From RGIG6353 sp045590615 (lineage in GTDB: Bacteria; Bacillota; Clostridia; Oscillospirales; SIG627), in the NCBI GenBank assembly GCA_045590615.1, contig JAZNRH010000113.1, forward strand, positions 1-9,998: a stretch of 9,998 nt of DNA. Reading direction: 5' to 3'. This document shows positions 6,348-9,998 of the stretch, in pieces. The translations under genes were made by a program, and so were the position numbers. The notes beneath the pieces are model-generated. The model was not told the origin of the DNA. It was given only the letters and a program-made list of their open reading frames with translations, and did no database searches. How positions within the stretch are numbered: the first letter of the stretch is position 1; each line of letters opens with the position of its first letter.

Positions 6348-6374
6348 TGAATTTGGATAAATTTTGTACGTGCA

Positions 6375-7181
6375 TTATTTCCATCTTTTGAAGGAAATTC
6401 TCTGCCTGCCCTTTTTGGAGAGTCCGTCAAGACTTTCAAGCTCAACCCGTCCCCTTCCCCTGAACGAAATTTTATCTCCCTGATTAACCGAGCCATCGGG
6501 CTTTTTCACAACTGCTCCGTTGATTGAAACAAGCCCTTCCTCGATAGCTTCCGAAGCAATTGAGCGCGAGGTGGAAAACACCGAGGCGACAACTGCATCA
6601 AGCCTGAGAGAGGCAACGGTATCAAAACAGTTCTCAAAATCCTCTTTTCTCTTCATTTCATAAAAATCATAAGCAGTAAGCCTGACAGGATATCTCCCGA
6701 TTTTTGAAAGATTTTCCTTAACGAAGGGAAGTATTGCGCTCTTTAGCACAAACACCGTATATCCGTCCTCAACGAGAATATCGCCTACTGCATCACGCTC
6801 TATACCAAGCCCCATAAGTGAGCCAAGAACGTCTCTGTGCGAGAGACTTGCGTCCTTGTTGAACCTGTCAAGCTCTGCTTTAACAAACACCAGCTCTGCA
6901 AGCTCAGGAGAAGCTTTGACGTCGTCAGGATTACAGTAATCGGTACAAAAGACAGCGCAGGTGCGCTCTGCATCGTCGTAGCCACCCCAAAAGAAATATT
7001 CCCGATAGTCGGAAAGCGAGAGCATTTGCTCGGCTCTCATTCTGAGGCTGTCCGAAAGAAACTCACTCGCCTCAACGGTAGAACGACTGTAGCTACGCTC
7101 AGCTAAATCAAAGATATGAGACAGTATTACCTTTTCATCAGACGTTTCGGAAAATCTCGAAATCAATGCGTTTTTATCCAT
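6375..7181 (-). CDS. ylmH: YlmH-like S4-domain RNA-binding protein
   Basis: A 268-residue protein of the YlmH family. An N-terminal helical region is followed by a central domain with the family signature HRDVLGSLMGLGI (115-127) and VGDIL (132-136), and an S4 RNA-binding domain at about 192-247 (RLDAVVASVFSTSRSIASEAI, then NGAVVKKPDGSVNQGDKISFRGRGR). S4 domains bind structured rRNA or tRNA. YlmH of Bacillus subtilis lies in the ylm/division cluster and has been linked to rescue of stalled large ribosomal subunits, as a relative of RqcP. Here it is away from division genes. Start ATG (7179-7181) follows AAGGAA. A 14-bp hairpin ends just upstream of that site. It precedes the AEC gene by 76 bp, with a separate promoter between. 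Confidence 0.9.
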   Translation of the reverse strand: MDKNALISRFSETSDEKVILSHIFDLAERSYSRSTVEASEFLSDSLRMRAEQMLSLSDYREYFFWGGYDDAERTCAVFCTDYCNPDDVKASPELAELVFVKAELDRFNKDASLSHRDVLGSLMGLGIERDAVGDILVEDGYTVFVLKSAILPFVKENLSKIGRYPVRLTAYDFYEMKRKEDFENCFDTVASLRLDAVVASVFSTSRSIASEAIEEGLVSINGAVVKKPDGSVNQGDKISFRGRGRVELESLDGLSKKGRQRISFKRWK

Positions 7182-7197
7182 AGTTGTTTCCTTATTA

Positions 7198-7231
7198 ATT
7201 AAATCCCCAAGAATTTCCTTGGGGATTTAAT
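7198..7231 (-). terminator. 14-bp perfect hairpin immediately upstream of the ylmH ribosome binding site
   Basis: Arms 7198-7211 and 7218-7231 pair perfectly over 14 bp with a 6-nt loop; the core is CCCCAAG/CTTGGGG with AT-rich outer pairs. On the minus strand it is 141 bp beyond the fba stop and ends 3 nt before the AAGGAA site of ylmH (7189-7194). It may terminate fba read-through or act as a leader hairpin of ylmH. The tail (ATTAATAAGG) lacks a clean U-run, so intrinsic termination is not certain. Confidence 0.6.
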
Positions 7232-7263
7232 CGTGTTTTATGTTTATTTGCAAATCCAAAGTG

Positions 7264-7361
7264 TTTTTCTAAAGACAAAGCGACAAGACTTGCACGAGGA
7301 TAGCGTACCTGTGTACGCTGACGAAGTGCAATGTCGCAGTCAACGCAGTATTTAGGAAAAA
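7264..7361. repeat. ~98-bp imperfect palindrome between fba and ylmH
   Basis: Nested pairings from outside in: TTTTTCTAAA (7264-7273) with TTTAGGAAAAA (7351-7361, one bulged base); GCGACA/TGTCGC (7280-7285 with 7332-7337); a 4-nt left bulge; TTGCAC/GTGCAA (7290-7295 with 7326-7331); a symmetric 6x6 internal loop (GAGGAT/GACGAA); and AGCGTAC/GTACGCT (7302-7308 with 7313-7319) with a CTGT loop. No open frame or target-site duplication was found. It begins 11 bp after the fba stop codon. A related hairpin with the same TTGCACGA entry lies at 9952-9998. This points to a dispersed palindromic repeat (REP- or MITE-like) or a structured 3' UTR. Confidence 0.7.
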
Positions 7362-7372
7362 GACTAAGAAAT

Positions 7373-8236
7373 TTACGCTTTGTTAGCCGAGCCGAACAGC
7401 TCTATCTTCTCACGCACAGTTGCCTTTATAGCTTCTACGCCGGGAGCCAAGAGCTTTCTGGGGTCAAAGCCCTTGCCTTCAAGGTCCTTGCCCTCTTCTA
7501 CGTACTTACGAACGGCAGCAGCAAATGCAAGCTGACATTCGGTATTAACGTTGATCTTTGATACGCCAAGGTCGATTGCCTTTTTAATCATTTCTGCAGG
7601 GATACCCGTACCTCCGTGAAGAACGAGAGGCATTGAACCAACCTTATTATTAATTGCTTCAAGAGTGTCGAAGCTGAGTCCTGCCCAATTTGCAGGATAC
7701 TTACCGTGAATGTTTCCGATTCCGGCAGCAAGCATAGTAACACCAAGGTCTGCAATCATCTTGCACTCATCGGGGTCTGCAACCTCGCCACCACCTACAA
7801 CACCGTCCTCTTCTCCACCGATTGCGCCAACCTCTGCCTCAAGAGAGAGACCAAGCTGGTTGCACTTTTCAACAAGCTCACGGGTCTTTGCAATGTTCTC
7901 TTCAATGGGATAGTGAGAACCGTCGAACATTACCGACGAGAAGCCTGCCTCGATACACTTATAAGCGCCCTCATAAGTACCGTGGTCAAGGTGAATTGCA
8001 ACGGGAACTGTAATTCCGAGAGTTTCAATCATTCCTTTTACCATAGCAACTACGGTATTGAAGCCACACATATACTTACCTGCACCCTCAGAAACACCGA
8101 GGATAACGGGCGACTTCATTTCTTCTGCTGTGAGAAGGATTGCCTTGGTCCATTCAAGGTTGTTGATGTTAAACTGACCTACTGCGTAATGACCTGCCTT
8201 TGCTTTTTGAAGCATTTCTTTTGCCGATACTAACAT
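7373..8236 (-). CDS. fba: Class II fructose-1,6-bisphosphate aldolase (zinc dependent)
   Basis: A 287-residue TIM-barrel enzyme, normal length, cleaving fructose 1,6-bisphosphate to dihydroxyacetone phosphate and glyceraldehyde 3-phosphate in the cytosol and running in reverse for gluconeogenesis. Class II hallmarks: HLDHGT (82-87) with catalytic D84 and zinc ligand H85, acidic EAEVG segment (133-137), zinc ligand H178 in GIGNIHG, zinc ligand H207 in LHGGTGIP, and INVNTE (228-233) at the phosphate site. Related tagatose- or ketose-bisphosphate aldolases share these motifs, but no other sugar-pathway gene supports them. Start ATG (8234-8236) follows AAGGAGAA. It has its own promoter and is transcribed away from the MATE gene. 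Its product feeds tpiA and pgk encoded on the same strand in the window. Confidence 0.95.
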   Translation of the reverse strand: MLVSAKEMLQKAKAGHYAVGQFNINNLEWTKAILLTAEEMKSPVILGVSEGAGKYMCGFNTVVAMVKGMIETLGITVPVAIHLDHGTYEGAYKCIEAGFSSVMFDGSHYPIEENIAKTRELVEKCNQLGLSLEAEVGAIGGEEDGVVGGGEVADPDECKMIADLGVTMLAAGIGNIHGKYPANWAGLSFDTLEAINNKVGSMPLVLHGGTGIPAEMIKKAIDLGVSKINVNTECQLAFAAAVRKYVEEGKDLEGKGFDPRKLLAPGVEAIKATVREKIELFGSANKA

Positions 8237-8267
8237 ATTTAATTCTCCTTATTTTTGTTTTCATCAT

Positions 8268-8296
8268 ATTATACAATAAAAACCCAAAAAAATCAA
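8268..8296 (-). promoter_or_regulatory. Promoter of fba
   Basis: On the minus strand the -10 box is TATAAT (8268-8273), matching consensus, with -35 TTGATT (8291-8296) at 17-nt spacing. The start is predicted near 8261, about 25 nt before the fba ATG. Confidence 0.85.
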
Positions 8297-8318
8297 CTAT
8301 TTCAACAATAGATATTGA
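8297..8318. promoter_or_regulatory. Dyad between the divergent fba and MATE -35 boxes (possible operator)
   Basis: Between the two -35 boxes lie CTATT (8297-8301) and AATAG (8307-8311), an inverted repeat with a 5-nt spacer, flanked by TCAA (8293-8296) and TTGA (8315-8318), giving an AT-rich near-symmetric block centred at 8304. A repressor or activator site serving both promoters is possible; symmetry this short may also be chance in AT-rich DNA. Confidence 0.3.
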
Positions 8319-8342
8319 TATTTTTTTAATTTAATGTATAAT
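8315..8342 (+). promoter_or_regulatory. Promoter of the MATE gene
   Basis: TTGATA (8315-8320), 16-nt spacer, consensus TATAAT (8337-8342) on the plus strand, about 30 bp before the ATG. The ribosome binding site AAGGAG sits at 8364-8369. Confidence 0.82.
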
Positions 8343-8374
8343 TATTGTATTAAACATTTTACAAAGGAGCACTT

Positions 8375-9715
8375 ATGAAGGATCTGACAAGTGGAAACAT
8401 CTATAAAAACTTCATATTATTTGCCATTCCAATGGTGCTGGCAGGAATGCTCTCTCAAGCTTATTCCACAATCGACACGATTATTGCAGGAAAATACATC
8501 GGCGACACAGCTCTTGGCGCAATTGGTGCGACAAGCCCTCTGCTCTCGTTTTTATCAGCAATGTTCTGGGGCTTTTGTTCGGGCTTCTCGGTCTATCTTG
8601 CAAGACTTTTCGGAGCAGGTGAATACGCTAAAATAAAGAACGTTTTATTCACAGGCTTGACTCTGGTATCAATAATCGTAAGTGCGCTTTCTCTCCTTTC
8701 AATAATATACAGGCACTCCATACTTTCACTGTTCAAAATTGACGTTCTGATTTACGATGACGCTGTAATCTACTTCGTAACGTATATGATTGGTCTTTTG
8801 ATGATACTCGGCAACACCTATGGGGTACTGATTATGAATGCCTTTGGAATAGGTGGTTTCCCTCTGACAATGTCAATCTTGTCGGCTATCTTGAATATCT
8901 CGGGCAATCTCATAGCCGTAAAGGTTTTTAAGCTCGGTGTTTTCGGACTTGCTCTCGCAACGGTTGTTTCGGCTACGATAGTTACAATCTGTTATATTTT
9001 CAAGCTGAAGCGTTGCTTTGTTGAAATGGGAACGAGCAAGCAAAAGCCCTCTGTTGACAGGCAAGGCCTTTTCGCTTCTGCAAGCTACGCTCTCCCCAAC
9101 ATGCTTCAACAGCTGACCATGTACTCGTCGGGCATGTTAATTTCCCCTATGATAAACGGGCTCGGCAAAACAGCTTCTGCCGCCTACACCGTAGCACAAA
9201 AGGCATACGAGGTAAACGCTTCAATCTATCAGAATTCAACCAAAACGGTAGCAAACTACACCTCTCAGGCTTGTGGTGGAGAAAAACTGTATCTTATAAA
9301 AAAGGGAGTGCTCGTGGGAGCCGTTCAATCAATCATTTTTGCGCTTCCCTTCACACTCGCCTGCCTCTTCTTCCCCGAGGCAATTTCGGGCTTATTCTTC
9401 GATGACAACGCAGAGCCTCAGGCAATTGAATACGCAGTAATTTTCTTATCAAGATTTCTACCCTTCGTGCTGATTAACGTAATTGCAAATCTGATGCACG
9501 CCTTTTTCAGAGGACTCGGCGAAAAAGCGCCCTTGATTTTTTCAACGCTGGCAGGCTCGGTTGCAAGAGTTGCAGTATCGTTTATGCTCATACCAAAATT
9601 CAATATGATAGGAATGTACATCGGCTGGGTTGCTTCCTGGATAGCCGACGCACTAATCGGAATAATTTACTACCTTATTTATATAACGAAAAACAAAGAT
9701 TCGCTAAACAAGTAA
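8375..9715 (+). CDS. MATE-family multidrug/toxin efflux pump
   Basis: A 446-residue membrane protein with about twelve hydrophobic segments in two homologous six-helix halves, the normal length of the multidrug and toxic compound extrusion family, which exports cationic drugs or metabolites using a Na+ or H+ gradient. The N-terminus SGNIYKNFILFAIPMVLAGM (about 5-24) and AYSTIDTIIAGKYIGDTALGA (about 29-49) are characteristic, as is the second-half equivalent around FALPNMLQQLTMYSSGMLIS with its helix (about 236-255), and the late AFFRGLGEKAPLIFS segment (about 377-391). It resembles MepA-type pumps; substrate unknown. Start ATG (8375-8377) follows AAGGAG. It is the only plus-strand gene, divergent from fba, with its own promoter and no partner gene in the window. 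Confidence 0.93.
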   Translation: MKDLTSGNIYKNFILFAIPMVLAGMLSQAYSTIDTIIAGKYIGDTALGAIGATSPLLSFLSAMFWGFCSGFSVYLARLFGAGEYAKIKNVLFTGLTLVSIIVSALSLLSIIYRHSILSLFKIDVLIYDDAVIYFVTYMIGLLMILGNTYGVLIMNAFGIGGFPLTMSILSAILNISGNLIAVKVFKLGVFGLALATVVSATIVTICYIFKLKRCFVEMGTSKQKPSVDRQGLFASASYALPNMLQQLTMYSSGMLISPMINGLGKTASAAYTVAQKAYEVNASIYQNSTKTVANYTSQACGGEKLYLIKKGVLVGAVQSIIFALPFTLACLFFPEAISGLFFDDNAEPQAIEYAVIFLSRFLPFVLINVIANLMHAFFRGLGEKAPLIFSTLAGSVARVAVSFMLIPKFNMIGMYIGWVASWIADALIGIIYYLIYITKNKDSLNK

Positions 9716-9768
9716 AATTATTTTCCAAAAAACAAAGAGGATGTAAAAAAAGGTTAGACCACATAAAA

Positions 9769-9803
9769 CCAGAGGGTGCTTTTTAGCAAAAAGCACCCTC
9801 TGG
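9769..9803. terminator. 16-bp perfect hairpin, probable terminator after MATE
   Basis: Arms 9769-9784 and 9788-9803 pair perfectly over 16 bp around a 3-nt loop. The stem runs from GC-rich outside to five A-T pairs next to the loop. It is 54 bp after the MATE stop. On the plus strand no U-run follows; on the minus strand TTTTA follows. It could end transcripts from either side, or be a palindromic repeat rather than a terminator. Confidence 0.6.
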
Positions 9804-9812
9804 ACTCCCGAA

Positions 9813-9875
9813 AAGCATAACTTGTTTAATTTTAGTTACATATTACTAAAATTAAATATAAAACTTCTTATGCTT
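9813..9875. repeat. Nested imperfect palindrome downstream of MATE
   Basis: An inner 12-bp perfect stem TTTAATTTTAGT/ACTAAAATTAAA (9825-9836 with 9845-9856, 8-nt loop) is enclosed by an 8-bp perfect stem AAGCATAA/TTATGCTT (9813-9820 with 9868-9875), with an unequal internal loop. AT-rich, no coding content. Confidence 0.55.
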
Positions 9876-9926
9876 ATTAAAAAAGCAAACGTTTTATAAG
9901 GTAAAAAATTGAAAAATCAATTTTTT
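9873..9926. repeat. Two further adjacent hairpins
   Basis: CTTATTAAAA (9873-9882) pairs with TTTTATAAG (9892-9900) with one bulge; it overlaps the end of the previous palindrome by three bases. Then AAAAAATTGA (9903-9912) pairs perfectly with TCAATTTTTT (9917-9926) around a 4-nt loop. The second ends in six T on the plus strand, so it could be a late terminator for MATE transcripts. AT-rich palindromes arise easily by chance. Confidence 0.4.
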
Positions 9927-9951
9927 CACATTAATTATATTGTTTTATGTT

Positions 9952-9998
9952 TTGCACGAACTTCGCGACTGCTGTACATAAGTACAGCGACGCGCTTC
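9952..9998. repeat. Partial second copy of the palindromic repeat core, cut by window edge
   Basis: TTGCACGA (9952-9959) leads into a perfect 7-bp stem GCTGTAC/GTACAGC (9971-9977 with 9982-9988, ATAA loop) followed by GACG (9989-9992). The same plan occurs in the 7264-7361 element: TTGCACGA, a GTAC-tipped 7-bp stem, GACG. The three outer pairs of the stem differ in sequence yet still pair. The right arm is incomplete because the window ends. Confidence 0.6.

Noticed and set aside
6329..6359. TTTATCC/GGATAAA inverted repeat around the AEC promoter -35 box as an operator
   Set aside because: Seven AT-rich pairs separated by about 18 nt, with no other supporting signal; likely chance.
7204..7255. 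TTGCAA-N17-TTAAAT as a ylmH promoter on the minus strand
   Set aside because: Both hexamers match only four of six bases and the -10 lies inside the hairpin arm; not convincing.
7706..8233. 175-residue plus-strand open frame opposite fba
   Set aside because: Antisense shadow of a conserved aldolase gene; Cys/His-rich composition follows from the complementary codons.
1..9998. tRNA genes, tmRNA (ssrA, expected near smpB), CRISPR arrays, riboswitches, insertion sequences
   Set aside because: Looked for and not seen; smpB is present but no ssrA-like sequence was recognised in the intergenic regions.

Overview
The window looks like a low-to-moderate GC Firmicute of the class Clostridia, probably Oscillospirales or Ruminococcaceae-like. 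This is inferred from family resemblance: a YlmH-type S4 protein, the trmN6(yabB)-rsmI(yabC) pair, strong AGGAG Shine-Dalgarno sites, TTGACA/TATAAT promoters with 16-17 bp spacers, and a MATE exporter related to MepA. No species can be named from the sequence alone. All genes but one are on the minus strand, so transcription mostly runs right to left.

Left edge (1-358): no protein gene. The minus strand carries two tandem, near-consensus promoters, each preceded by A-tracts, and a leader with a 5' hairpin and a boxA-like stretch. This is the architecture of a ribosomal RNA operon control region; the 16S gene would lie just outside the window to the left. Next (359-3300, minus) is a short glycolytic operon, pgk-tpiA, ended by a strong hairpin and followed by a leaderless polysaccharide deacetylase-like gene. 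PGK carries an internal insertion of about 35 residues. At 3326-6347 (minus) a near-consensus promoter precedes an AEC-family transporter gene, then smpB, trmN6 and rsmI. The last three are packed with a 1-nt gap and an 11-nt overlap, so ribosome rescue, tRNA modification and 16S rRNA modification are coupled.

At 6375-7181 (minus) lies a ylmH-like S4 RNA-binding protein, with a 14-bp hairpin just upstream of its ribosome binding site. At 7264-7361 is a ~98-bp imperfect palindrome of no assignable function. Class II fructose-bisphosphate aldolase (7373-8236, minus) and a MATE efflux pump (8375-9715, plus) are divergently transcribed from back-to-back promoters with a small dyad between their -35 boxes. 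Downstream of the MATE gene (9716-9998) is a non-coding stretch with five successive hairpins. The last one, cut by the window edge, resembles the core of the 7264-7361 palindrome, with paired changes in its stem.

Three genes serve lower glycolysis or triose metabolism (fba, tpiA, pgk) and four serve translation or RNA modification (smpB, trmN6, rsmI, ylmH), beside a probable rRNA operon. This is a chromosomal housekeeping neighbourhood. I found no defence system, prophage, insertion sequence or CRISPR. The least explained element is the dispersed palindromic repeat.
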